NCBI GenBank assembly: GCA_036971475.1
Contig: JBAIZL010000005.1
Coordinates: 242,980,823-243,044,822, forward strand
Source of the DNA: Prosapia bicincta
Lineage: Eukaryota; Arthropoda; Insecta; Hemiptera; Cercopidae
Direction of reading: 5' to 3'
DNA: 64,000 nucleotides
In this document: positions 9,690 through 21,318 of the stretch, in pieces
How the letters are laid out: each line of letters begins with the position of its first letter
Position numbering within the stretch: the stretch's first letter is position 1
Made by a program: the position numbers and the translations under genes
The notes under the pieces: model-generated
Told to the model about the DNA's origin: nothing
Database searches by the model: none
The model's input: the letters and a program-made list of their open reading frames with translations, nothing else

Positions 9690-12600
9690 AAACTAAGTAT
9701 AAAACTAACAAACTTTTAAATTTTTTATTTCTTGCTTCAAAAAGTTGCTTAGAACGATTATCTTTGCATTCTAATAAACGAATTTTCCTCATGAAAGCGG
9801 TTTTTTTCGGTGGTCTAACCCATATTGATATATAACTTGGTATAACTCGAATGAGATGAGCCGAAATTAAATTCACTGAAAAAGCGGTTTAGTTCATTTA
9901 CCGAGATATTTAATAATCCTCAGGTGAAAACCTCAATACTTCACTAAATATCAAGATATAAATTCATTAAATATAACTCTACTATAAATGTTCATTTTAT
10001 TGTTATTCATATTTTATGTGTAAAAAAGAGGGGTTTCCTAATAATTATAAAGATAGCATTATTCTACATTTACATGGGATTTTGCATTACATGATTATTA
10101 ACACGTTTTTAACAGAAATGAAAAGATTAATTGCAATACAATATGTAATATGTAGGACGTTAAGAAAATTTGACCAGGGAATTTCCAACACAAATTACTT
10201 AATATATTCGTCTGACGAACTGATATGTTTATCGTATTGTTCGAGGGCGTGTTAATTACTTCAACAGCGATTAAGCAATATGATTAGAGGGATATATTCA
10301 TCTCAAATTTGTATAGATAAATATTAGCATTTTGCTAACATAATCAACGGCATGAAACGAAATTCGATTATAACGGACCGACCACAAAAAGGAAAGAAAG
10401 AACCCGAGTATATACTTTTTACTAACTTGAAAATATGCGGGACGTTCATTGATCTTTGTTTTCTGCTAAAACAATACAATATCAGATTTTATCCAAAGAA
10501 AAATACTTTTCTTCAGATTCTTACGGTCCAATTTAAAAATTTTGAGGGCAATGTGTTTATTAAAAATTATGTTTGGTTTATAGGAGAATTGTTTTTTACT
10601 CTTTATTCATCAACAATTTTATATTCGGGTTCTTTCTCTCAAGTCGGTTCTATTTATTTTTTATTAAATTTATATTTTTTCGAAATGTAGTCTGAAATTG
10701 ATCAAAAAGTGCATAGGCCTACGCCTAATTGCTACTTTACTGGACCCCTACGGCTCGTTGATGGCAACAGTAAAACTGCCATCATTATTTTAAAACGTAT
10801 GTGAAAGAGTACAATCCATATATACCATAAAATATGGAACTGCCTCTAGTTAATGCATAACGAATTAATTACGCTGGTCAGTAAAAAACTGTTCAGTAAA
10901 GAATTTAGATTCTTTAAGCTGTATCCTAAAGTATTTTTCATGCTGATTTTAAAATTTCAAACCATTTTTTGCTTATTACGTAGGGGTTTTTGGTAAAATT
11001 GATTTTTAAAAAAGTTTATTTTTCCTAAATTTATGCATAGTCTATAGCATGATTTTATATTACAACTTACATAAAACTTAATGTTCTCCCATATTCATTT
11101 CTAGTTTGTGCCTTTTTAAAGTCCATAAATAATCGGAAAGCTTACCTGGGCTCCATTTCCCCTGGTAACGTGTATCTACCGTCGAGATGTCTCAATAAAA
11201 ACGTTCACCGTGTTCATTGCCAAGGTTTGGTGAAAGAGTGTCTAATTGGGAGTGCAACAAACTGCGTCCCAAGTTTGTAAAACTTTAATAACCTCACTCA
11301 CCATCTGTACATAGTTATCAACCTTCGTTTTGCCCTTGAACAATTTCACAATACTTTGAAATGATACCTATGCTAGCTTACTCAATTTCACTCAAGTTAT
11401 TCTCAAAACTGACGTATCTGTGACCCAACAAGTATGCTTTCTTTGATTTTTGCTTCACTGATCTAGGAAATTTGCTCTTAAGATATACGAATCCTTGGTC
11501 ATTGTTTTCACAAACTATTTAATAAATGCAAGTTTTGTTTATAAAGCAAGGCGATAACATTCTTTGGGTCGACCAGTTACATTATTCTGTCCAAGTTATA
11601 GTGCTCTTAGGCAAGTCATTTTAAAGCAGTGTTTTTCTTGCATCTACTGCCCCACTCATTAGAAGCAACAATACTTGGTTTAGCCGAGCTGCCATTCTAA
11701 TAACGTAGCTAAAACTTTCAGATCTCATATTTACCAGTTATCCTTTTCAGACTGTATTATTATCATTAAAAATGCCAGATTATCTTAGGTCTCCTTCATT
11801 TATGCTGCATACGCAACAGGAATTGATGTTTCAAATTTCCTTTGTGAAGGAGGACAGATTTGAAACTAGTTTTCGAATAATCTATATACATTCATTGAAA
11901 TTGTGAGATTCATAACGAATTTTAATCATTGCAGTAAACTAAGATATCTTCTACAATGAACACATGTTGAAATTGTTGTTGCCTAACACGGAAAGAACAG
12001 ATGTTAGTGCCATTTTAACCTTGAGGATAGCAACTATGATAGCAGTTTAGACAAAAGAATTAAATATTTTAATTAATATAAATGCAATAATAATACAATT
12101 AGTACTAAATTATTCAAATATTACACATATGCAATACAAATAATAGCAAGTTACAAAATATTGAATGAAAATATTTAATTTCCTAAACATGTATATTTTC
12201 TCGAACGTATGTTTTTCAAAAAGATAAAAATACGTCTTACAGAAAATTGAAGCTCCTGGGATGAATTCTGATGTAATATTGGATTCAACGTCGAAAACTA
12301 CATAAGGATAAGCTTAAATTATTTGTATTACAAACATCATATAGATCTTTTACTAATTAAATTCATAATATGTCACATGTACATATATAACCTTAAAATA
12401 GCATATAAATTCACATGTTTCAAAACAACGACCACAGAATTTACAAAAATTTTTTTGATATATAAAATATATATTGACAGTCTTTGTGACCTAGTACATT
12501 CAATGGTTTTAATACAGTTTGTGTTGTTTTTTTGCCTTGAATTTTGTGATTGCTGTCAGAAATTTTTGAGAATTTCTGTGATTGTTGTGAAACATGTAAA

Positions 12601-13760
12601 TTTGAGTGTTTTTTTAAAAAAGATATTATAATAAATATATTTTTACCTCCTGAAGAGAATCCCTGTTAGGAATTGAAAAGAAAAGCGGTGATTTCGAATT
12701 AATTAAAAAGTGTTGTTTTTATTTTAAGGCCTATAATTTGTCCTAATCGACCAAATTAATCGTACACCATAGTCGTAAAATTATAAAAACATTTTGACAC
12801 TTGTCATATCCTTCTAACATTAGAAATATTTCAGTTTGTTTATCTTTGTTCTGAAATTTTAATTGAATTATTTTTAATTTAACAATTTGTATTTTAATGT
12901 GTTTTCGACATATTTTTATCTGCTTTACTGCTGAAAATGCTTTTAAAATTTTTGTCACGTTTCCAAGCGCCCTCTAAAAATTTATTTACCTTGTCCCAAC
13001 TATTACCTTTTCTTAGATTTAGATGTTAGTATAATTTTATTCCCCATCTAGGTAGAGTTTTCTTTGCCTCCCATTTCATGTTTTCCTACTGCTAGGTTAT
13101 CAGAAATACTTGTAGGCAGTGCCTAGATAAGCGATAGAAATCCATAAGTATTTATTTATTTATTTGGGACATAGTGTTTATTCTTACAAAAATACTCTGA
13201 TTTTTACGCATGTATCTACATCCAGACGTTAATGATGAACATTTGTTACAAATACCTAGTTATAAAGTCTATGGTCGGGGTATTATGTACCTCGTCTTCT
13301 GCCAATCTCTCCAAGACCATTCAAGGAGCTAGATTCTCTTTTTTTAACGGCACAGTACTGCTTCTGCCGGAACTAAATTAGGTACAAAGAAGAATTAGTT
13401 TTGAAAGCAGTATAATCTCTGATGACGTCATGCTTAATGACGCTACTAACGTCGCAAAATAGAATAGTTTTGTTTAATAAATAGATGGACATCCTGTTAC
13501 TAGGCCTATATTTGAACATCTATGTCATGTAATGATAAAACTTTGCCCTTTTCAGAAACACAAGTTATTTTTCTTCAAAGATAGTAAAGCTAAATATGTA
13601 TGCGCTTCTCTGTACTAATATTTTCTCTATGATTGTTTCTAAAATCTATAGCTCTTAACAGATTTTTCTTTTAAGAGTCACTTCTAAGGCATTCTAAGAG
13701 TCATTTCTTTCTAAGTCACTTTCTAGCGTAAATAATTTTTGTAATATGGAACTACATTGT
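9281..13760. other. Gene-free AT-rich stretch
   Basis: Apart from the (TA)n tract at 9636-9682 I see no repeat array, transposon terminus or coding exon. The open frames at about 10016-10255, 10352-10690 and 12323-12631 are rich in F, I, Y, N and K as expected of random AT-rich DNA, and match no family I know. Confidence 0.45.
9636..9682. repeat. (TA)n microsatellite
   Basis: About 47 bp of pure alternating A/T. Confidence 0.97.
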
Positions 13761-13868
13761 CTAAATACAATAAATATACACAACTTAAAATTATAAAACT
13801 ATTAGGTTAATCATGAAACTAGAGTTTTATAATTGTTAGTTGTGTAGGGCCTATATTTATTGTGTTTA
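13761..13868. repeat. Short inverted repeat (~40-bp arms)
   Basis: The left arm 13761-13800 (ending AAAATTATAAAACT) is the near-perfect reverse complement of 13823-13868 (starting AGTTTTATAATTG); the right arm carries a small insertion (GGGCC). The transcript could fold into a hairpin with a ~22-nt loop. It may be a tiny foldback element. Confidence 0.7.
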
Positions 13869-15344
13869 TAACCTTAACTCACAAGCCAGTTCGAATATTG
13901 CTTATAATATCGTCTAAGTTTGTGTATATGAAAGACAACTGATTTTAGATGTTCATGATAATCACTTTATTTTATTATTATATAATCTCCTTTGATCTTT
14001 TTTATTTTGGACCAGTATTTCGCCTTTCAATTCCACTGTTCATGGTTTCAACAGGTGGACAATAGTAATCCAAGAGAGCGTTAGTTGTGGACCTACCAGA
14101 CGGTAGGTCAACACGTTTGGGCGTTTTGAAGACAATGTAGCCTATATTAAACAAAAAAGAGTTTAAACGTTCCAAATGAAATCTAGCCAACACCATAAAG
14201 GTATCGTTAGAGTTAACATATCTATCATTGATGACTTCATCTCTCTTTGAGGGTGAATGTGATGTTTTAAACAGTGGGGAAGGAGAGAAAGCAAACATGA
14301 TGTGCACAGTAAGACATCTAAGCGAAAGTAATCAGCCAGCCCCTTCAAAATAAGCGTTACCCATCCCCCACCCAATCGTCTTCTTTCTGAACCGTAATGA
14401 CGTCGTGTCTAACGTCAGAAACTCATGCTCAAATCCAGCCATATAAAGAAAACCCTGTTGCCATATTTGTATCCTCACTCAGTGCCGCTTTTCACTACCA
14501 GTACCTCAATTTCATTCCCTTTAACCGTGACATTTCTAATTAGTGCGATTAATTTATAGGCTGCAGAGTGATGATTTGGCCTTAGGTTACCATTCGAAAG
14601 ACCAAATTGTGAAAGACCAAGTGTTATTAATAGAAGCAGTGAGGGAGAATAAGAACAGAGAGAAAAGGGAAAAATAAGCATGAGGAGAAGTAAGAGAAGC
14701 TTAAAGTCGATAGTACGGTTGGAAATTTACAGTCTATAGTACTGTCGAAGTAGTAAAATACAGTAAATATAAGTAGTATAATAATGTAATCAAAAGCACA
14801 ATGTTTTGTTAGAATTAGGTCAAATTAACAAATGGAAAAAACAAAAACATTTACCAATTGGAATCAGCTTTAAGAGGTCAACCAGTAGTATTTCTTAGCG
14901 AGATAAAAAGCGAAAGAGTAACAGTGATTCAGGTTAAAGCGAAATCGCACAACAAAGCCAGGAAAGCGACCCAGCGATATGAACGCGGCCAAAAGATCTC
15001 AGACAAAAGAACCCGAAAACAGGCTACTATGGTCGCGCTGAGAACAACGAAAGAGAGGACGGACTGAGATAAGGTAATGAATTGGAATTTATAAGGGGTA
15101 GTCCCAAATAAATCTAACACCAAGGGACTGGTACTATGAGACTGTGAGAGCCTAAGGGTGGGGAAAATCTCTGTTAAACAGGAAATAAAATATTTTAAAA
15201 TGGCAAAAGATTTCAAAAAAGAGTTTTCTATTCAATTGAAACGTTGAAAAAGTTATTTTTCTCCTGTTGAGGCCTCTTCACTTTTTTCGGGTCTCGGTGA
15301 TCATGACGAAAAAACAAATAAAATGTAAGAAACGATCTAAAGAA
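13869..15344. other. Gene-free stretch, partly GC-richer
   Basis: About 13990-14660 and 14850-15070 are less AT-rich and contain longer open frames on both strands. None shows a recognisable domain, consistent codon use or splice sites, so I call no gene. Confidence 0.35.
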
Positions 15345-15508
15345 ATTCTTTTCTTTTCTTACTAGCATTCTTTTCTTACTAGCATTCTTTTCTTACTAGC
15401 ATTCTTTTCTTACTTGCATTCTTTTCTTACTAGCATTCTTTTCTTACTAGCATTCTTTTCTTACTAGCATTCTTTTCTTACTAGCATTCTTTTCTTACTA
15501 GCATTCTC
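15345..15508 (+). repeat. 17-bp tandem repeat, ~9-10 copies
   Basis: Near-perfect repetition of ATTCTTTTCTTACTAGC. One unit reads TTACTTGC. Confidence 0.95.
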
Positions 15509-16214
15509 AGTCACGATACATTTTCTGCCAAAGTTTCGAGTATTATAAACTCTTGTGGTACTATTTACCAAGATAAAACATTTTTCGAGGAGAGGTGAAT
15601 ATGAATTTAAATTCCTCAGTACCAACTGACGTCGAGTTCGATGACAGGATCAGGTGTTTGTATTACCTGTAGTGGACGAAGTGTGTAGTGTCTTTATCAC
15701 TTCTTGTGCAGCTTATAACTTTTCGCTAAAACATGTCCAATGGATCAAAACTCGTTAACCGATGACTCAATCAGTGTTAGTGACAAATAATGACGTTAAT
15801 TGGTTTTTAAAGCTGAACTGAGAACACTTACCATGTAAAATACATCTCATAAAAACATGTAAAAATTAGTAAATGTATTTATGTACTGTAATTAGTAAAT
15901 GTAATGTATAAATGTATTTGAAATGTAAATGTAGCAACTGTAAACAAGCAGAGCAAAGAAAGTTTTATGGCTCTTAAATCCGACGAATAGTAAAATATTC
16001 GGGTTACTTTTTTAACTTTTTTTTAATATAAGTATATTAAAATATTCAGTGTTAGGGAAATTAGGAACATTAAATCGAAAAACTGGACTACCTTGAATTG
16101 AACCTATTATCCTTAAACCATCAACCCCTCGTTAAAAATTTCAGTTATTTCCAGTTTTTTAATTATTAAATATCCGTAAAAACTCTTTAGTTCTTTTGCC
16201 GATGTAAATGCAAA
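15509..16214. other. Gene-free AT-rich stretch
   Basis: No coding or repeat structure recognised, apart from short local echoes of AAATGTA at about 15840-15930. Confidence 0.4.
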
Positions 16215-16216
16215 TA

Positions 16217-16676
16217 CAGTAGAACCTCGATAAGTCGGACCCCGTTAACTCGGATTTCCGGATACCCCCTGAATGGTTTTGAAGTACAATAAATAAGAAA
16301 TAGCAAAAATCAAATAAGTGCAGTACATATATAAACGTCCAACACAACAATATACACGTCTAACACCTACAAATAAACAAAATAAGTTTTGTGCTTCTTC
16401 TTACACTCGAATAACACGAAAGCGGGTCACACAAGTTTAAGCAGCCAAAATTGACAGATTTGTTTGCCAAGAAATGAATTTCAATGGAGTTTACCTGTAT
16501 ATACAATATACGCACTTATATAATGTACGTAATATCTACTCTTATTTGATAAATATAAAGTTTTTCTGATAGTAAAATGTCTTCTTTTAATATTTCTTTA
16601 GACTTCAACTAACCCGGATATAGATAACTCGGATGGGTCACTGTCTCAGTTAGTCCGAAATATCGAGATTCTACTG
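16217..16676. mobile_element. Non-autonomous Tigger/pogo element with TA target duplication
   Basis: The ends are CAGTAGAACCTCGATAAGTC on the left and, on the opposite strand at the right, CAGTAGAATCTCGATATTTC. Both continue with a CGGA word and both are flanked by TA (16215-16216 and 16677-16678). The CAGTAGAAYCTCGATA terminus with TA duplication is diagnostic of Tigger-like Tc1/mariner elements. Sub-terminal CGGATTTCCGGA and CCCGGATATAGATAACTCGG words also fit. The ~460-bp interior has no transposase, so it would depend on a helper element. Confidence 0.85.
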
Positions 16677-16924
16677 TACTAATACTACACGACTACAGAT
16701 CGGAGAAACCATGTTCCTGATTATGCCATACTCTATCGCGCGTTATGGCGAGGCAACCGTTATGGTAAGAGATTTTAACTTTCTATCCACGATTCTTTTG
16801 ATTTTTTAATCAAAGTTCTGATTAGTATTTTTATTTTAAATGCATTTTTTTATTTAAAAAAAAAAATTGAAATTGCAATATTATTTATAGTATTGACAAA
16901 ATTATTTATAGTTGTATACAAGCC

Positions 16925-17365
16925 TTAACTGTAGCTAGTTCGAAGTCCTAATTCTAGCTAATTCAAAGCCCTAATTGTATTTCATTCGAGGCTCTAATTA
17001 TATCTAACTCAAAGCTCCAATTGTACCTAATTTGATGCCTTAACTGTACCTCAATCAAAGCCCTATTTTTTTACCTAATTCAAAGCTTTAACTGTAGCTA
17101 GTTTAAGCCCTATTTGTACCTAATTCAAAGCCTTAATTGTACCTAATTCTAAGCCTTAATTTTACCTCATTCCAAGTCCTAGTTCTACCTAATTTGAAGC
17201 CCTAATTGTGCCTAATTAGAAGCCCTAATTATAGCCAAGAAGAGGTTTTATTTGAACATAATTCGAGGTAAATTGTAATGGCATTTGAAGCTTTAATTGT
17301 ACCTAATACAAAGCCTTTATTGTATCTAATTTGATGCCTTAATTCTACCTGGATGAGGAGTGCAG
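16925..17365 (+). repeat. Degenerate ~23-bp minisatellite
   Basis: Roughly 18-19 diverged units of the form CCTAATTGTACCTAATTCAAAG. Variation between units is high, so the array is old. Boundaries are approximate. Confidence 0.8.
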
Positions 17366-17439
17366 GTACAATTAGGGAAGTTTTTTTGTCAGGTTTTTTC
17401 AATTCGCTTTTCAAGCGACCCTTACCGTTCAGTATTATC

Positions 17440-17930
17440 TGTCTATTTTTTCGATTATGTTTTCAAATGGATTGGTTATGCTCGCTTAGAATCAAATTTA
17501 AAGGTCCGGTTCTTAGATAAAGCCAACCGAGAATGTATAAAGGTCGTATTGCACTGGCTGGACCTAGCTAATCAGAACGTACAGACAAATTTGCCGTTCG
17601 GAAGGTTCTACAAACCCCGAGTAGTTCTAGAATATTGGGAGGGGGGGACTGTAATGTGTGATTGGAGTATAGTAAGGCCTTCTACTTACAGAATGTACTG
17701 GCAATACTGGTATCAAGTCTCCCTTCTCTAGACTGATTAGTCCTCCAATCGGGAGTCACGAGTTTGAGGTTAACTCACTTGATTGACTGTATATTTTCCG
17801 GAATATTTGCATCTATTGTACTTGTAAGTTTTTTATGAAGGGATAAAAGGGCCATATCCTAGGTGCCCTTCGTCCTCACTGACTATTGTTCACCCTCCAT
17901 TTTCATAAAGAGAAAACATCTTGTTACTTT
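17440..17930 (+). mobile_element. Possible LTR-retrotransposon 3' end (coding tail, purine tract, LTR)
   Basis: An open frame ends in a purine tract (GGGAGGGGGGGA, about 17637-17648), followed at once by TGTAATG at 17650, the arrangement of a polypurine tract and LTR start in Ty3/gypsy-like elements. About 200 bp further on lies a TATA-like GGATAAAAGG (17841-17850). An initiator-like CTCACTGA sits roughly 33 bp downstream of it, and then a CATAAAG polyadenylation-like word, in LTR order. The upstream peptide, including FYKPRVVLEYWEGG, was not matched to a known integrase tail. No second LTR, primer-binding site or target duplication was found. A host promoter is the alternative for 17840-17890. 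Confidence 0.35.
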
Positions 17931-18062
17931 AAATAATCATTTTAGATGTAATGAAGAGACTGGAAGTAATTAATTGTAAATTAGAATAGACATTAAAAAA
18001 TGTTTGTACATAATTAGTTCGAAATTTGTCTTTGCATCAGGTTATGAAAAAAAAGACTAGAT

Positions 18063-18806
18063 AAACGTGCTAGAGACAAAAGAAGCGAGCTAACCAAGAG
18101 AAGTAGGCCCTTTAGAACGAAAAAATTGCTTCCGTAAGAGACGAACTAAGGGAGGAAACGTGCTAGAGACAAAAGAGGCGAGCTAACCAAGGGAAGTAGG
18201 CCCTTTAGAACGAAAAAATTGCTTCCATAAGAGATGAACTAAGGGGGGAAACGTGCTAGAGACAAAAGAAGCGAGCTAACCAAGGGAAGTAGGCCCTTTA
18301 GAACGAAAAAATTGCTTCTGTAAGAGATGAACTAAGGGGGGAAACGTGCTAGAGACAAAAGAAGCTAGCTAACCAAGGGAAGTAGGCCCTTTAGAACGAA
18401 AAAATTGCTTCCATAAGAGATGAACTAAGGGGGGAAACGTGCTAGAGACAAAAGAAACGAGCTAACCAAGGGAAGTAGGCCCTTTAGAACGAAAAAATTG
18501 CTTCTGTAAGAGATGAACTAAGGGGGGAAACGTGCTAGAGACAAAAGAAGCGAGCTAACCAAGGGAAGTAGGCCCTTTAGAACGAAAAAATTACTTCCGT
18601 AAGAGATGAACTAAGGGGGGAAACGTGCTAGAGACAAAAGAAGCGAGCTAACCAAGGGAAGTAGGCCCTTTAGAACGAAAAAATTACTTCCGTAAGAGAT
18701 GAACTAAGGGGGGAAACGTGCTAGAGACAAAAGAAGCGAGCTAACCAAGGGAAGTAGGCCCTTTAGAACGAAAAAATTGCATCCGTAAGAGATGAACTAA
18801 GGGAGG
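18063..18806 (+). repeat. 93-bp tandem repeat, 8 copies
   Basis: Unit starts AAACGTGCTAGAGACAAAAG and contains AGTAGGCCCTTTAGAACG and GATGAACTAAGGGGGG. Starts fall exactly every 93 bp (18063, 18156, 18249 and so on to 18714) and a ninth start is cut off at 18807. Units are about 95% identical or better and differ at a few sites (GCTTCCG, GCTTCCA, GCTTCTG, ACTTCCG). Because 93 is divisible by three, one frame repeats, but it contains stops. Confidence 0.96.
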
Positions 18807-18814
18807 AAACGTGC

Positions 18815-19249
18815 CTATTTGAAGTTAAGGATATATTAAGAGAACATGGAAAAACATACTAATTGTAACACAATTAAACCGTCCTATCCGGGGAGGTAAC
18901 AAAAGTTCTGCGCCAGCTAAAGTAATTCATGCTCAAGTTCGTTCTGGCAAACGGCATACCCTTCAGATTCAAATCCTTTGAAGAATCAGCTAAACACTTG
19001 CAAATCAACAGTAGCTTGTAGTCTTTAGACCACTATTGAGTTAGAGGAAAGTTGGAAACTTTGAGGAAATGAGAATCTAGAGATAGACATCATCATCGTG
19101 AGAATGATTGGGTAATCTAACAATACATAAAGCTTGTGGGGATTTACATTTCACTGGCTAAAGTTAGGACTATGTTTACAAACATGCTTCCCTTATTGTT
19201 ATTTATTACTTTAAATACATTGTTTCAATATAAACCAGATTACACACTA
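18815..19249. other. Gene-free spacer
   Basis: Ordinary AT-rich sequence between the 93-bp array and the large inverted repeat; nothing recognised. Confidence 0.4.
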
Positions 19250-19732
19250 CAAAAACAAAACTTTTAAAGTCAATATTATAACTTAATTATATAATTTTGA
19301 AAAATAACTACTTTTATTAGTAATGTGTAACGGAATATTATATAATCTACACAGTCAATATTCAAATAAAATTACAGTCCTTTCTGCGCCTGCCGTTTAT
19401 AGCACAACTCGGTAGCCTAGTGCCGTACACAGTGGCATTGCATTTAGTATTAACTAAGGCAGCGGATAGTATTGTTTAAATTCAATCATCTCATGCCTAT
19501 ATTTACCCATTTAGACTAATTTATCGCTATTCATATAGTGAAAAAGGAGTATTGTTTTCAACTCAAAAATCTTTTTTTTGTAATAAACAGTTTTAATTCT
19601 TTTCATTGTTAAATGGCGTCATTATATTTAAAGCCTGCGCCAAGCCTTGAAATAAAATAATTAATAAACTTACCAAGGGAGTAACATTGAATATATATTA
19701 TTTATGTTTTCTTGTGTAATAATTAACAACAA

Positions 19733-19944
19733 CTAAGGTTATTCAAATACAAGAATTATTTATTAATTTATATATAAAGCTTTTAGTTGATAAACAGTAC
19801 CAACATCATCAGGAATGAATAATCATAATGATATTTATGATCATCATAATAATTATTCATTCCTGATGATGTTGGTACTGTTTATCAACTAAAAGCTTTG
19901 CATATAAATTAATAAATAATTAATGTATTTGAATAACCTAAGAT
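19733..19944. repeat. Near-perfect ~210-bp palindrome
   Basis: Arms of about 100 bp are centred near 19838. TTAGTTGATAAACAGTACCA on the left is mirrored exactly by TGGTACTGTTTATCAACTAA on the right. The outer ends CTAAGGTTATTC and GAATAACCTWAG also pair. A foldback element nested inside the larger inverted repeat is the simplest reading. Confidence 0.92.
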
Positions 19945-19957
19945 TTATATATATATA

Positions 19958-20811
19958 CAGTAAACTCCCGATTATCCGTGGAATAGAGTGGCCCGGCAAC
20001 GCCGGATAACGAATTCCCCGGATAATCCGCTATGAACAAAGAATACGCAAAACGATCGATAATCGATTATTATACCATAAGTTACACAAATAATGACCCC
20101 GGTTAATGTAATTCACAAATAATCTTCAGAGGACAAAATAAATACAGTAAATAATTTAAAATGTCGATGTATTTAACGGATTATAACATGTACATTTATA
20201 TGTCTAACTATTTACAATACGTACATAAGTATATCAAAAGTAAGTATGTATGTACATATGTAATTTCCTTTACACATAATACAGTACTTTCGCTTCTTAA
20301 CAAAAAAATCTGTCACTTTCGTCTGTTTTTTTGTGAGCATTGATTTAGCTTTAATGTGCGATCTAAGTTTCTTGAGAACCATTTTGTCGCATAGTGTCTA
20401 CTTGTGTCACAAAGCCATAAAGATCGATAATGTATATGACAGACATGGATAATGCATATGTCACGTCCTAGACTATTTATAGCCGAGATTAGCTGACATT
20501 TGTTTACAATCTTATGATATACACATTAGGTTTTCGAGCGTCCAAGCATTTTGTCATTGTTTCTTAAATACAGCAGTCCCCTTTTATTTCGCTGGCCCGC
20601 GTCGGGATGCTTCCCTTTCAATGTAAAAATTAGTACGTACATATTTACATGTCTATTCCCTTCATCTTAACTTCTATGAAGCCTAATATGTATTTACGTC
20701 GTAATTCACCGTTTGGAAATTTAAACACATGAATCGATTGGAATAAAATTTGGATATTTTTAAAACAATGGCAGACCCCGGATAATCCGCCCACGGATAA
20801 TAGGGAGTTTA

Positions 20812-20814
<3 letters not shown>
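19958..20814. mobile_element. Non-autonomous Tigger-like element inserted in (TA)n
   Basis: Terminal inverted repeats are CAGTAAACTCCCGATTATCC on the left and, on the opposite strand at the right, CAGTAAACTCCCTATTATCC, both followed by GTGG. Both are flanked by TA (19956-19957 and 20815-20816). Sub-terminal CCCCGGATAATCCGC occurs near both ends, in the same orientation. The CAGTAAACTC start distinguishes it from the 16217-16676 copy, so it is a different family. The 857-bp interior has no transposase; the 60-codon frame at 20161-20343 is Y/S/K-rich and unrecognised. Confidence 0.85.

Positions 20815-20870
<56 letters not shown>
20815..20870. repeat. (TA)n microsatellite
   Basis: About 56 bp. 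Its left half continues on the other side of the Tigger-like element, so that element inserted into the tract. Confidence 0.97.
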
Positions 20871-20876
<6 letters not shown>

Positions 20877-21318
20877 CAATGTTACTCCCTTGGTAAGTTT
20901 ATTAATTATTTTATTTCAGAGCTTGGCGCAGGCTTTAAATATAATGACGCTATTTAACAATGAAAAAATGTAAAACTATGTTTATTACAAAAAACGATTC
21001 TTGAGGTGAAAAAAATACTTTTTTTAATTTTATGAATAGCGATAAATTAGTCTAAGTAAGTTGAATATAGGCATGAGGTGATTTAATTTAAACAATACTA
21101 TCCCCTGCCTCAGTTAATACTTAATGCAATGCCACTGTGTACGAGTTGTGCTATAAACGGTAGGCGCAGGAAGGACTGTAATTTTAATTGTGAATTTGTG
21201 AATTTTAACTGTGTAGGTTATATAATATTCCGTTACACACTACTAATGAAAGAAATTATTTTTCTAAATTATTGTAATTAAAATATAATTCTGACCTTGA
21301 AAAGTTTTGTTTTTAATA

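Larger units (their letters stand above)
19250..21318. mobile_element. Large inverted-repeat element with ~440-bp arms, invaded by other elements
   Basis: The left arm (about 19250-19694) and right arm (about 20876-21318) are reverse complements with moderate divergence. Matched landmarks include CAAAACTTTT at both outer ends, CGTTACACA, GTGCTATAAACGG versus CCGTTTATAGCAC, GCCTGCGCCAAGC versus GCTTGGCGCAGGC, and ACTCCCTTGGTAAGTTTATT at the inner ends. The middle holds a separate ~210-bp palindrome, a Tigger-type element and a (TA)n tract. Without these insertions the arms would close on a short TA-rich loop. No transposase was seen; it is best described as a long foldback/MITE of unknown superfamily. 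Confidence 0.8.

Noticed and set aside
10352..10690. 112-codon plus-strand frame
   Set aside because: Composition (F, Y, I, N, K) is that of random AT-rich DNA and the neighbourhood has no splice or promoter signals.
14002..14375. Two overlapping minus-strand frames of 101 and 70 codons in a GC-richer patch
   Set aside because: No domain, no splice structure, and neither frame is favoured by codon use.
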